A DNA stretch of 64,000 bases, from positions 1 to 64,000 of the forward strand of contig DAHXNV010000005.1 in assembly GCA_027365225.1 (NCBI GenBank), read 5' to 3'. A program made the translations under genes and the position numbers. Each line of letters begins with the position of its first letter. The stretch's first letter is position 1. Positions 22,991-31,569 of this stretch are shown here, piece by piece. The notes below the pieces were generated by a model. That model was not told where the DNA came from. It ran no database searches and was given only the letters and a program-made list of their open reading frames with translations. The DNA is from Gammaproteobacteria bacterium (GTDB lineage Bacteria > Pseudomonadota > Gammaproteobacteria > Steroidobacterales > Steroidobacteraceae).

Positions 22991-23929
22991 ATGCAGCAAT
23001 TCGCCACGCTCAACGCGTCGAAGGCGAATTTCGACAACATCTATGACCAACCCGATCCGCGCGCCTACTTCTCGGTGCTGGGGGCGCTCGATTACATGAT
23101 TCCGGACGTCGCCGAGCCGATCATCCGGCAGATCCTGGCCGCGCGGTACAAGCGCACCGGAACGAACGCCACCGTTCTCGATCTGGGCTGCTCGTACGGC
23201 ATCAACGCTGCCGTGCACCGCTTCCCGCTCAGCGTCCGCGTGCTGCGCCGCCGCTACGCCAACCCCGAGATGGCGGCGCTCAGCGCGGACGACCTGGCGC
23301 GCCTCGATCGCAACTATTACGCGAGTTGGCCGCAGATCGGCGCGGCGCGCTTCATCGGCCTCGACGTGTCGGCGCCGGCGGTGCGTTACGCGGTGGCGGT
23401 CGGCCTGCTCGAGGCAGGCGTGGTGGCCAACTTCGAGCGCGGCGAGCCGCGCCCGCAGGACCGCCTGTCGCTGCGCCAGGTCGACGTGGTGCTCTCGACC
23501 GGCTGTGTCGGTTACGTGACCGAGCGCACCTTCAAGTCGATTCTCGACTGCGCCGATGATCCGCCGTGGGTGGTGTCGTTCGTGCTGCGCATGTTTCCCT
23601 ACGAACCGATCGCCGCCGAGCTCGGCAAGCGCGGTCTGGTGACCGAGAAGCTGGCCGGCGCCACTTTCGTGCAGCGGCGCTTTCGGGACGTCAAGGAATT
23701 CACCGATTGTCTGACGGCGCTCGAGAAGCTCAACATCGACACTCGGGGACTCGAGGCCGAAGGGCGCTTCCAGGCGGAGCTGTTTCTGTCGCGCCCGCGC
23801 GCGGACGTCGAAGCGGCGCCGCTTGCGAAGATCGTCACGGTGGTGAGCGGGCGCAATCGCACCATCGGGACGCGGTACGTGCGCGTTGGACGGGGCGCGG
23901 ATGCTCAGGTGATGCGCGTTCCCTCGTGA
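22991..23929 (+). CDS. Class I SAM-dependent methyltransferase-like protein
   Basis: The 312-residue protein has a Rossmann methyltransferase core: VLDLGCSYGINAAV is motif I (SAM binding), ARFIGLDVSAPAVRYA is the acidic end of strand 2, and VDVVLSTGCVGYVTERTF is motif IV. The N-terminus (FATLNASKANFDNIYDQPDP) is not typical of small-molecule O- or N-methyltransferases I know. ATG 22991 has AAGGAG. The stop overlaps the start of the ABC ATPase gene as GTGA, so expression is coupled to a transporter. The substrate is unknown. It does not look like EgtD or a glycine/sarcosine methyltransferase. Confidence 0.75.
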   Translation: MQQFATLNASKANFDNIYDQPDPRAYFSVLGALDYMIPDVAEPIIRQILAARYKRTGTNATVLDLGCSYGINAAVHRFPLSVRVLRRRYANPEMAALSADDLARLDRNYYASWPQIGAARFIGLDVSAPAVRYAVAVGLLEAGVVANFERGEPRPQDRLSLRQVDVVLSTGCVGYVTERTFKSILDCADDPPWVVSFVLRMFPYEPIAAELGKRGLVTEKLAGATFVQRRFRDVKEFTDCLTALEKLNIDTRGLEAEGRFQAELFLSRPRADVEAAPLAKIVTVVSGRNRTIGTRYVRVGRGADAQVMRVPS

Positions 23930-24702
23930 TCGCGCTGCGGGGGGTCTGCAAGACTTTCGACGGCGGCGCCAGTTATGCCGTCCGGGACGTCAGCCTCGAG
24001 GTTCCGGCGCGCACGTTCGTGGCCGTCGTGGGCGATTCGGGCTCGGGCAAGACGACGCTGCTGAAGACCATCAACCGGCTGATCGAGCCGGAGGCGGGCG
24101 AGGTGCGCATCGACGGCGAGCCGGTGCGGTCCGTTCCACCGCACGAGCTGCGCCGTCGCATCGGTTACGTGTTCCAGGGGGTCGGACTGTTTCCGCACCT
24201 GAGCATCGCGGAGAACATCGGCATTACGCCTCAGCTCGCGGGCTGGCCCGGCGATGCGATCCGCGCCCGGGTCGAGGAGCTGATCGATCTGGTCTGCCTG
24301 CCGCGTACCTATCTGGCGCGGATGCCCGCCGAGCTCTCCGGCGGCCAGCGCCAGCGGGTCGGCATCGCCCGGGCTCTGGCGGCGCGGCCGGCTATCGTGC
24401 TGATGGACGAGCCGTTCGGGGCGCTCGATCCGGTCACGCGCGATGCACTCGGCGGCGAGTGCCGGCGATTGCACGAAAGCATGCAGTTGACCACGGTCAT
24501 GGTGACTCACGACATCCTGGAGGCGGTGTTGCTGGCCGACCGGATCGTCGTGATGCGCCGCGGGCGTGTCGTCGCCGACGGAGAGCCACACGAGTTGCTC
24601 GCCGGACATCCGGACCCGGCCGTGAGCACGCTGATGGACATGCCGCGGCGGCAGGCGGCGCGGGTGCGGTCGCTGCTCGAGGAGCGTGCCGCGCGTGAGT
24701 GA
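23926..24702 (+). CDS. ABC transporter ATPase, compatible-solute (OpuC/OsmV) type
   Basis: The 258-residue ATPase has Walker A GDSGSGKTTL, Q-loop FQGVGLF, signature LSGGQRQRVG, Walker B IVLMDEPFGALDP and switch histidine in VMVTHDILEAVLLAD. It belongs to the glycine betaine/carnitine/choline importer class. The C-terminus stops soon after the nucleotide domain and lacks the CBS pair found in OpuCA/ProV. GTG at 23926 overlaps the methyltransferase stop. The gene in turn overlaps the permease gene by 8 bases. It energises uptake from the periplasm through the next protein. Confidence 0.9.
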   Translation: MIALRGVCKTFDGGASYAVRDVSLEVPARTFVAVVGDSGSGKTTLLKTINRLIEPEAGEVRIDGEPVRSVPPHELRRRIGYVFQGVGLFPHLSIAENIGITPQLAGWPGDAIRARVEELIDLVCLPRTYLARMPAELSGGQRQRVGIARALAARPAIVLMDEPFGALDPVTRDALGGECRRLHESMQLTTVMVTHDILEAVLLADRIVVMRRGRVVADGEPHELLAGHPDPAVSTLMDMPRRQAARVRSLLEERAARE

Positions 24703-26248
24703 TCCGCTGCACTCCGCGCTGGCCGTTCTGCCGGACTATCTCAGTCAGCACGTTCTTCTCAGTGCGGCGGCGCTCGCGCTCGGCATTGCATTGAGCGTGC
24801 CGTTGCTCATCGCGGCGCGCCACAGCGCGCGGTTGCGCTGGCCCGTGCTCGCCGCCGCCAGCCTCATCCAGACGGTGCCGAGCATCGCATTGCTGGCGCT
24901 GTTCTATCCGCTGCTGCTGGGGCTGTCTCGGCTGACCGACCGCCTGTTCGGCGTGCGGTTCCAGGCGCTTGGCTTTCTGCCGTCGCTGCTGGCGCTGACG
25001 CTCTATTCGATCCTGCCGATCCTGCGCAACGGCGTGACCGCCGTCCTGAACCTCGATCCGGCCATCCTGCAGGCCGCGCACGGGGTGGGCATGACGAGCC
25101 GGCAGCGTCTGCTGCGCGTCGAGCTGCCGCTGGCCGCGCCGATGCTCATGGCGGGGGTGCGGACCTCGGCCGTTTGGGTGATCGGCACGGCGACACTGGC
25201 GACGCCGGTCGGACAGACCAGCCTCGGCAATTACATCTTCACCGGGCTGCAGCTTGCCAACTGGGTCTGGGTGTTGTTCGGATGCGCGGCGGCGGTCGTG
25301 CTGGCTCTGGTGACCGACCAACTGCTGGCGCTGATCGAGTTCGGCCTGGCGCGCCGCCGCCCGCGGCTCGCCTGGCTGGGGCTGTGCCTGTTGGTTGCGG
25401 GCGTGGCGGCCGCGGCCGCCGTGCCGCTCACGGCGAGCCGCCGCGCGGGCTTCGTGGTCGGGGCGAAGAACTTCACGGAGCAATATATTCTCGCGGCGCT
25501 GATCGCAAGCCGACTGCGGGCCACGGGGCATCCGGTGACGGAGCGCACGGGCCTGGGCTCGACGCTGGCTTTCCAGGCGCTCGCGGCCAACGAGCTCAGC
25601 GTGTACGTGGATTACACCGGCACCCTGTGGCACGATGATTTGCATCACGGCAGCGACCCGCCGCGCGCGAAGATGCTGAGCGCGCTGCGCACCCAGCTGC
25701 GCCGTCGGTACGGCATCGTGTTGCTGGGGCCGCTCGGCTACGAGAATGCCTACGTGCTCGCGATGCGCCGGCGTCAGGCCGCCGCGCTCGGCATTCGCAC
25801 CATCGGAGATCTGGCGCGGTTCGCGCCGCAGTTCGCGCTGGGCGGCGATCTGGAGTTCTTCGCCCGCCCGGTCTGGCACGATCTCAAACGGCGGTATGGG
25901 CTGCATTTCCGGGCCTTGCGCCAATACGAGCCCGCGTTCATGTATCACGCGCTCATGAGCGGCGCGGTCAACGTCATCGCGGCCTTCTCCAGCGACGGGC
26001 GCATCGCCGAGGATCATCTAGTGGTCTTGAAGGATCCCCTGCACGTGATCCCGCCGTACGATGCGGTGATCCTGCTGTCCCCGCGCGCCGCTCACGATCC
26101 GGCGCTGCGGCGCGCGCTCGAGCCGTTGATCGACCATATTCCGATCGGGCTGATGCGCCACGCCAATTTCATGGCGGACCGCCGGCACGACAAACGTACG
26201 CCGCGCCAAGCTGAGAGGTGGCTGGCGCACGCCGCGCACCTGCGCTGA
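24695..26248 (+). CDS. Fused permease and substrate-binding protein of an OpuC/EgtU-type importer
   Basis: The 517-residue protein combines a permease (about residues 1-220; five or six helices and the coupling loop AAHGVGMTSRQRLLRVELPL) with a C-terminal OpuAC-type binding domain starting near residue 250 (FVVGAKNFTEQYILAALIAS, LGSTLAFQALAANELSVYVD, YTGTLWHDD). Such fusions occur in betaine/choline importers and in EgtU ergothioneine importers, so both are candidates. I prefer GTG 24695, with GAGGAGC nine bases upstream; GTG 24686 is also in frame. The binding domain would face the periplasm. Ligand-cage residues could not be assigned with confidence. Confidence 0.88.
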   Translation: MSDPLHSALAVLPDYLSQHVLLSAAALALGIALSVPLLIAARHSARLRWPVLAAASLIQTVPSIALLALFYPLLLGLSRLTDRLFGVRFQALGFLPSLLALTLYSILPILRNGVTAVLNLDPAILQAAHGVGMTSRQRLLRVELPLAAPMLMAGVRTSAVWVIGTATLATPVGQTSLGNYIFTGLQLANWVWVLFGCAAAVVLALVTDQLLALIEFGLARRRPRLAWLGLCLLVAGVAAAAAVPLTASRRAGFVVGAKNFTEQYILAALIASRLRATGHPVTERTGLGSTLAFQALAANELSVYVDYTGTLWHDDLHHGSDPPRAKMLSALRTQLRRRYGIVLLGPLGYENAYVLAMRRRQAAALGIRTIGDLARFAPQFALGGDLEFFARPVWHDLKRRYGLHFRALRQYEPAFMYHALMSGAVNVIAAFSSDGRIAEDHLVVLKDPLHVIPPYDAVILLSPRAAHDPALRRALEPLIDHIPIGLMRHANFMADRRHDKRTPRQAERWLAHAAHLR

Positions 26249-26263
26249 TCGAGGATTCGCCGG

Positions 26264-27298
26264 TCATTCCTCGGTAGCCGCGCCCACCGCGATCCAGGCC
26301 AAGTCGCGGTGTGACACCGAATCGAGCTTGAATGTTCGGGCGGCCGCGGCCATGCGGGTCAGCGCCTGGGGCATGGGCATCAGCGGGGCCGCCCCGGCTT
26401 GGCGCGGCTTGAGGAGCCGCACCGGGTTGATGCGCGCCACCACGTAATTGCGCAGATACGGGGAGCGGAACCCCCGGGCCTGCAGGCCCGCGACGATGCG
26501 CTTGACCTCGGTGTCGATCGCCAGCAGCCGCGCCGCGAAGTTCTGGCGCTCGCGCAGACTGGCCGAGAGCGGCCGGTCGCTGAAGCGGTCCACTTTGCGC
26601 AAGAAGGCGCTGTAGGCGCCGCCGGCGAAGCGTCCGGAGGCTTCGTACAGCAGGCCGAGCGTCAGCAGCTCCGGCGCCTCGAACTGCTCGGCCCAGGTCT
26701 GCTCGCTCGCACGGCTTGGCTGCTGCGCGAGGCCGCGCGCCATGCGGATCACTTCCAGACTTCGATCGCGCAGGTTGTGCGCCTTCTCGGTATTGAGCGC
26801 CAGGATCCGGTAGGCGAGCGCCGGGTCCGGGCTGATCAGAACCGTGACCTGGCGCAATCCGAGTACCTTGGCCGCCGCCAGCCGATGCCGTCCGTTCGGG
26901 CTCCAGAGTCGGCCGTCGGGCGCGCGGACCACGATCAGCGGATCGAGGAATGCGCCGGTCTGCCCGATGCGCTGCGCGAGGCGCTGCGCATGGGTCGGTG
27001 ACAAATCGCGCTGAAAGGGCGTGGGTTGCAGCGCGGCGAGCGGCAAGGCGGCCAGCAGCATCTCCCGGCCGTTCAGCGGCTCGCGATACGCGCCGATCGG
27101 CGCGCCGCCGGCGCCACGCACCGCTTCGACGAGGGGCGCCACCTCCGCACTGTCCAGAGCGAGAGCCATCTCGGTTGCGGCAAGGCCTCTGGGCTGTTTC
27201 CCGGGCGCAAGCTTGCCCCGGCGGCGCGGGGTGTGCGCGCGCCGGGTTTCCCGGGCGGGGCGGGTGCGGGCGGGTGCGGCCTTCTTGGATGCTGCCAT
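26264..27298 (-). CDS. ParB/Srx-like N-terminal domain protein (orphan)
   Basis: The 344-residue protein has a basic tail (MAASKKAAPARTRPARETRR), then a ParB-like domain at about residues 85-165: LSPTHAQRLAQRIGQTGAFL, DPLIVVRAP, then SPNGRHRLAAAKVLG, equivalent to the ParB G-E-R-R-x-x-A motif but reading G-R-H-R. The helical C-terminal half (TEKAHNLRDRSLEVIRMARG) lacks an obvious helix-turn-helix. No parA gene or parS-like repeats lie nearby, so it is unlikely to be the chromosome-segregation ParB. It may be a CTP-dependent or DNA-binding relative. It converges with the transporter operon, 15 bases apart. Confidence 0.7.
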   Translation of the reverse strand: MAASKKAAPARTRPARETRRAHTPRRRGKLAPGKQPRGLAATEMALALDSAEVAPLVEAVRGAGGAPIGAYREPLNGREMLLAALPLAALQPTPFQRDLSPTHAQRLAQRIGQTGAFLDPLIVVRAPDGRLWSPNGRHRLAAAKVLGLRQVTVLISPDPALAYRILALNTEKAHNLRDRSLEVIRMARGLAQQPSRASEQTWAEQFEAPELLTLGLLYEASGRFAGGAYSAFLRKVDRFSDRPLSASLRERQNFAARLLAIDTEVKRIVAGLQARGFRSPYLRNYVVARINPVRLLKPRQAGAAPLMPMPQALTRMAAAARTFKLDSVSHRDLAWIAVGAATEE

Positions 27299-27378
27299 GG
27301 CCCGATACGGTGCCTCGGACGCGCCGTCGCGTAAAGAGCGCTGTGCGAGAATGACGTCTCATCCCGCCGAGCCCCCCC

Positions 27379-28809
27379 ATGGACATCGTTCCCGCCGCCC
27401 CGGCCGCCGCTCGCCTGCCGGCCCAGCGCTTCGACCGAGAAGGCCGCGCGCACATCGATCTGCGTGCCGTCTGGGCGCTGGCACTGCCGCTGATGGCCAA
27501 CAGCGCCGTGCAGGTGGTGCTGAACCTCACGGACATGTGGTTCATCGGGCACATCTCCACCGCGGCGCTCGCGGCCGTCGGTGCGGTGCAGTGGCTCATT
27601 CTCGGGGTCATGTTCGTGCTTGGGGGCAGCAGCATGGCCGTGCAGACGCTGGCATCGCACGCGCACGGCGCGCGGCGATTTCGACGAGCCGCGCAGGCGG
27701 CCTGGACGGCGCTCTGGGTGACGTTGTGCATTGTCCCGGTCTGCATTCTGCTCGGCATGGCCGGTCGATTGATCCTGACACCCTGCGGGTTTGCGCCACG
27801 GATCGCGCAACTGGCCGAGCAGTTCTGGCTGCCGCGCATCGGCGGCGCATCGATCGCGGTGGCGGCCTGGGCAATGATGGGGTTCTTCAACGGGATCGGC
27901 CGCACCCGCGTCAGCTTCATGGTGGCCGCCGCGGCGGCGATTGCCAATGCGATATTCAACGATCTGTTCATCTTTCATTTTGGCTGGGGGGTGGCCGGCT
28001 CGGCCTGGGCGAGCAACGCGGCGCAAGCGGTGGGCTTCGGGCTCGGCTTCGTGCTGTTTCTGCGCTCGCCGATTCGCGCGGCGTTCAACTCGCACCTCAC
28101 GTGGCGTCCGCGCTGGCACAGCGTGCGCCGGCAGCTTCGGCTGGGTGTGCCGTTGGGGTTGATGCCGGCGGCCGACGTGCTCGGGTTCTCGGTATTCCAG
28201 ATGATGCAGGTGCGCTATGGGATGATCAGCGGCGCGGCGACCCAGATGGTCACGGTGCTCACCTCCATCGCGTATATGCCGGGCATCGGAATTGCCACGG
28301 CCGCGGCCACCCTGGTCGGCCAATCGATCGGGGCGGGGGACCGGTCCTGGGCGTTGCGGCTCGGGACCCGGATCATCCTGCTCGCCGCGCTGGTGATGGG
28401 CGGGATCGGACTCGCGCTCGCGTTGGCCGGTCCCTGGCTGATGCCCCTGTTCGCCGGCGCCCACGATCACGCCTCGGATCAGGCGGTGCGCCTCGGCACG
28501 CAGCTGCTGTGGCTCGCGGCGGCCTATCAATTCTTCGACGGTCTGAACCTCGGCAGCAGTATGTGCCTGCGAGGCGCGGGCGACGTGCGGGTTCCGGCGG
28601 CGCTGATATTCCCGGTGTGCTGGCTGGTCTTTCTGCCGCTCGCGCATGCATTTACATTCGCGCCCGGGCACGGCGGGTTCCGCTTCCTGCCGCAATTCGG
28701 CTGGGGTGCCCGCGGGGGCTGGAGCGCCGTCATCATTTACGTCGTGCTGCTCGGCTCGGCGCTGTTCCTGCGCTGGCGCTCGTGCGCCTGGCAGCGCATT
28801 CGGTTTTAA
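27379..28809 (+). CDS. MATE-family multidrug efflux transporter
   Basis: The 476-residue protein has twelve predicted helices in two similar halves. The first half contains LALPLMANSAVQVVLNLTDM and GVMFVLGGSSMAVQTLASHA. The second has GVPLGLMPAADVLGFSVFQM and GIATAAATLVGQSIGAGDRS, the typical A-x-x-x-V-G-Q-x-x-G-A-x-x loop. MATE proteins export cationic drugs or metabolites using sodium or proton gradients in the inner membrane. The ATG at 27379 gives a normal-length protein. It is transcribed away from the ParB-like gene, with 80 bases between them. Confidence 0.9.
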   Translation: MDIVPAAPAAARLPAQRFDREGRAHIDLRAVWALALPLMANSAVQVVLNLTDMWFIGHISTAALAAVGAVQWLILGVMFVLGGSSMAVQTLASHAHGARRFRRAAQAAWTALWVTLCIVPVCILLGMAGRLILTPCGFAPRIAQLAEQFWLPRIGGASIAVAAWAMMGFFNGIGRTRVSFMVAAAAAIANAIFNDLFIFHFGWGVAGSAWASNAAQAVGFGLGFVLFLRSPIRAAFNSHLTWRPRWHSVRRQLRLGVPLGLMPAADVLGFSVFQMMQVRYGMISGAATQMVTVLTSIAYMPGIGIATAAATLVGQSIGAGDRSWALRLGTRIILLAALVMGGIGLALALAGPWLMPLFAGAHDHASDQAVRLGTQLLWLAAAYQFFDGLNLGSSMCLRGAGDVRVPAALIFPVCWLVFLPLAHAFTFAPGHGGFRFLPQFGWGARGGWSAVIIYVVLLGSALFLRWRSCAWQRIRF

Positions 28810-28879
28810 AATGGCTGCGGCGTATCGCGCCATCTTCTGCCGGGCCGATCGGACCGGCGACTGACGAGGAGTGCCTGTC

Positions 28880-29020
28880 ATGCAATATTCCCTGCTCGGC
28901 CACACCGGCCTTGCGGTCTCGCGTCTCGCCTTCGGCGCGATGAGGTTTGTCGCCGGCAACCGGGACATGGCGGCCGGCCGCACAGTCGGCCCCGGGGTGG
29001 TGGCCCCTGCCGAGTCATGA
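28880..29020 (+). pseudogene. Aldo/keto reductase, N-terminal stub
   Basis: The 46-codon frame MQYSLLGHTGLAVSRLAFGA then MRF is the typical first beta-strand region of aldo/keto reductases (M-x-Y-x-x-L-G-x-T-G-L-x-V-S-x-L-x-F-G). After residue 28 the sequence turns into GNRDMAAGRTVGPGVVAPAE and stops, with none of the D-Y-K-H catalytic residues. GAGGAG lies upstream of the ATG, so a short peptide could still be made. It is best seen as a 3'-truncated gene whose remainder was deleted up to the AGE-type epimerase gene at 29052. Confidence 0.7.
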
Positions 29021-29051
29021 GTCTCTCGGCCGCGGGTCGTCACGGAAGCGT

Positions 29052-30191
29052 ATGAGCGGCGAAGAGCGCGCGGCCGCGCGCAACTCCCATGATGCACTGC
29101 ATCGCTGGCTTCTCGAGCAGGCCTATCCTCTGTGGGCGCAGCGCGGCTGGGACAGCGTGCGGGGCGGCTTTCACGAGCGCCTCGGACCCGATGGCCCTGT
29201 GCCGACGGACGCGCGTCGTACTCGAGTGCAGCTACGCCAGATCCATTGCTTTGCGTCGGCGGAGGCGCTGGGTTGGCACGGCGAGTGGCGGGCATTGGTG
29301 AGCGGCGGGCTCGATCACGTGTTGGCCTATCGCCAACGGCCTGACGGGCTGTTTCGCGCAGTGCTCGCGCCGGACGGCGCGGTGTTGGAGGATCGCGCTT
29401 TGCTGTACGATCAAGCGTTCGCGCTGCTTGCGCTCGCGTCCGTGCACCGCGCGCTCGGGGCGGACACCGGCTGCGCCGAGCGGGCCGGGGCGCTGTGGGA
29501 ACAGATCGCCCGCCGGTTGGACGCTCCCCTGGGGTTTCGCGCCGACACGACCGCGACCGGACCGCTGCTCGCCAATCCACACATGCATCTGCTCGAGGCA
29601 CTGCTGGCCTGGGCGCAGATCGACGCGGCCTCGCCCTGGCGGCAGCGGGCCGACGGCATCGCGACTCTCGCGCTCGAGCGCCTGATCGATCCGGCGAGCG
29701 GTGCGCTGCGCGAGCAATATGACCCGAACGCGGCCGGTCCCGAAGCGCGCAGCGGGCCGGTTGAGCCCGGCCATCTGTTCGAGTGGGCAGGGCTGTTGCT
29801 GCAGCTCGATCCTGCACGCCCACGCCTGCGTGAAGCCGCGCTGCGGCTGGTGGAAATCGCCGAGACGCGCGGCGTGCGGGCCGGCGCCGTCGTAAACGCG
29901 CTGCGCGCCGACTTGACGGTTCTCGATCCCGAAGCGCGGCTGTGGCCGCAGACGGAGCGGGTGAAGACGTGTACGCGACTGGCCCGCCTGACCGGCGAAG
30001 CGCTGTACTGGAGGCGCGCGGCCGCGGCGGCCGAGACGTTGCGGGCCTACCTTGCGACGCCGGACCGGGGGCTTTGGTACGACCGCCGGCTCGCGAACGG
30101 CGCCTTCGTGCCGGAGCCCTCACCGGCGAGCAGCTTCTATCACATCATCGGTGCCATCAGCGCGCTTGCCGCGGCGCTCGAGGGGCCTTGA
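29052..30191 (+). CDS. N-acylglucosamine 2-epimerase / mannose isomerase (AGE) family enzyme
   Basis: The 379-residue protein is an (alpha/alpha)6-barrel enzyme of the AGE superfamily. Recognisable parts are RRTRVQLRQIHCFASAEALG (substrate arginine region), LYDQAFALLALASVHRAL, NPHMHLLEALLAWAQ, EPGHLFEWAGLLLQLD and the closing SPASSFYHIIGAISALA. These enzymes interconvert free aldoses and ketoses or epimerise N-acyl sugars in the cytoplasm. Mannose or glucose/fructose is the more likely substrate for this subfamily, as inference. ATG 29052 follows GGAAG. A LacI regulator and a sodium/sugar symporter lie just downstream, so sugar catabolism is a reasonable role. Confidence 0.85.
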   Translation: MSGEERAAARNSHDALHRWLLEQAYPLWAQRGWDSVRGGFHERLGPDGPVPTDARRTRVQLRQIHCFASAEALGWHGEWRALVSGGLDHVLAYRQRPDGLFRAVLAPDGAVLEDRALLYDQAFALLALASVHRALGADTGCAERAGALWEQIARRLDAPLGFRADTTATGPLLANPHMHLLEALLAWAQIDAASPWRQRADGIATLALERLIDPASGALREQYDPNAAGPEARSGPVEPGHLFEWAGLLLQLDPARPRLREAALRLVEIAETRGVRAGAVVNALRADLTVLDPEARLWPQTERVKTCTRLARLTGEALYWRRAAAAAETLRAYLATPDRGLWYDRRLANGAFVPEPSPASSFYHIIGAISALAAALEGP

Positions 30192-30199
30192 CTCGCACG

Positions 30200-30438
30200 G
30201 TCAGCGAGGGCCCGTTCCAGAGGCGCAGCGCCCCCGGGGCGCAGCAGCCGATTCCGCCGGCACCGGCGTGCCGGGGTTGGCGCTGTCGTACCGGCAGCAC
30301 GCGGTGCTCGTGTCAGGCCGATGTCAGCGGCGAGCGTGGTGACATTGTACGGCCCCAGGTTGTGCAGCGAGGCCGCGCGCCGGCCGCAAGCGCGACGGTT
30401 GCGAGCGGACCGACGGCGAGTGCTGCGGCGCGTCGCAT
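30200..30438 (-). other. Possible degraded reading frame with signal-peptide-like start
   Basis: On the minus strand an ATG at 30438 opens MRRAAALAVGPLATVALAAG, which looks like a signal peptide. The frame then stops after 41 codons, while neighbouring frames give ASLHNLGPYNVTTLAADIGL and YDSANPGTPVPAESAA, which read like protein. This suggests a frameshifted secreted protein remnant between the AGE and LacI genes. I could not name a family, and chance is possible in GC-rich DNA. Confidence 0.25.
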
Positions 30439-30439
30439 G

Positions 30440-31492
30440 TCAGCAGTCCCGTGGCGCCGGGGCGATCGAGCCGCGCAGGACCAGCTCCAGGGGCAGATGT
30501 CGCCGCGGCACCGGGCGGGGCCAGCCCTGGCGGTGCGGCTGGTACTGGCTGATCAGCTCGGCGGCGACGCGGCCGATCTCACGCACCGGTTGGCGCACCG
30601 TGGTGAGCTGCGGCCACACCATGGTGGCCACCGGCGCATCGTCGAAGCCGACGACCGACAGTTGCCGGGGCAGCGCCAGGCCCATTTGCCGCGCCGCCGA
30701 CACCGCGGCGGCGGCCATGTCGTCGTTGCTGGCGAAGATCGCCGTGGGACGCGGATGGCAGCCGAGCATGCGGCGCGCGCACTCGAGACCTTCGGCGAAC
30801 TCGAAGTTGCCGGCCTGCACCAGCTGCGGGTCGATGTCCAGACCGCTCGCATGCATCGCATCGGCGAAGCCGAGGTAGCGCTGCTCGGTGGCCCGATGGC
30901 CCGCCCGCCCGAGCATGAATCCGATCCGGCGGTGGCCGCGTTGCAGCAGCTCGGTGGTGAGCTGGCGGACCGCGGCGCGGTCATCGGTGTCGACCGAGGG
31001 GGCGTCGTCTTGCGCGTGCATCGGCGCGATATGCACCGCCGGGATGTCCGCGGCGGCCAGAATGGCCTGCACCGCCGGCAGGTCGCTCAGCGGCGGCAGC
31101 AGGATCACCCCTTCCAGACGCAGTTGGCGGATGAGCGTGCTCAGATCGCGGCCCACGTCGGGGCTGGCCGCCTCGAGCGGCTCGACCATCAGATGCAGGT
31201 TCGCTTCGCGGCAGCGCTGCACGGCGCCGGTTTGAAATTCGCTGAGGTAATCGCCCGGCTGGTCGTAAAACAGACCGATCAGGAACGAGCGGTCGCCGGC
31301 GAGACCGCGCGCGGCCAGATTCGGCTGGTAATCGAGCTGCTGAATCGCCGTGAGCACACGCTCGCGCGTCTCGGCCCGCACGCCACGCTCGTTGTTGATG
31401 ACACGGGAGACGGTCTTCGGCGAGACGCCGGCCTGACCCGCCACCACTTCGATGGTCGCGGAGCCGCGACCTGGAGCCGCCGCTCTTCGCAT
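30440..31492 (-). CDS. LacI-family transcriptional repressor
   Basis: The 350-residue regulator has an N-terminal LacI helix-turn-helix (IEVVAGQAGVSPKTVSRVIN, then RVLTAIQQLDYQPNLAARGL hinge) and a periplasmic-binding-protein-like sensor domain (FLIGLFYDQPGDYLSEFQTG, AIFASNDDMAAAAVSAARQM, LSVVGFDDAPVATMVWPQLT). Such proteins bind palindromes when free and release on a sugar ligand. It is divergent from the sodium/sugar symporter, and a near-palindromic site lies between them (31512-31525). Control of the symporter and itself is the natural inference. Confidence 0.93.
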   Translation of the reverse strand: MRRAAAPGRGSATIEVVAGQAGVSPKTVSRVINNERGVRAETRERVLTAIQQLDYQPNLAARGLAGDRSFLIGLFYDQPGDYLSEFQTGAVQRCREANLHLMVEPLEAASPDVGRDLSTLIRQLRLEGVILLPPLSDLPAVQAILAAADIPAVHIAPMHAQDDAPSVDTDDRAAVRQLTTELLQRGHRRIGFMLGRAGHRATEQRYLGFADAMHASGLDIDPQLVQAGNFEFAEGLECARRMLGCHPRPTAIFASNDDMAAAAVSAARQMGLALPRQLSVVGFDDAPVATMVWPQLTTVRQPVREIGRVAAELISQYQPHRQGWPRPVPRRHLPLELVLRGSIAPAPRDC

Positions 31493-31511
31493 GCTGCTAG
31501 AATAGTGAAAA

Positions 31512-31525
31512 TGTCAGCGCTGTCA
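31512..31525. promoter_or_regulatory. Candidate LacI-family operator
   Basis: TGTCAGCGCTGTCA has an 8-bp perfect core CAGCGCTG with outer TG/CA, six of seven pairs matching. LacI-family sites usually centre on a CG step like this one. It lies in the 77-base gap between the divergent lacI-type and symporter genes, 44 bases before the symporter ATG. Confidence 0.55.
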
Positions 31526-31569
31526 ATCAGCCTCTCGTCGCGCCGGGCGCGGCCAAGGCGCCTCGACTG

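Noticed and set aside
26264..27298. Chromosome-partition locus or replication origin
   Set aside because: No parA, parS-like repeats, dnaA boxes or AT-rich origin region were seen around the ParB-like gene.
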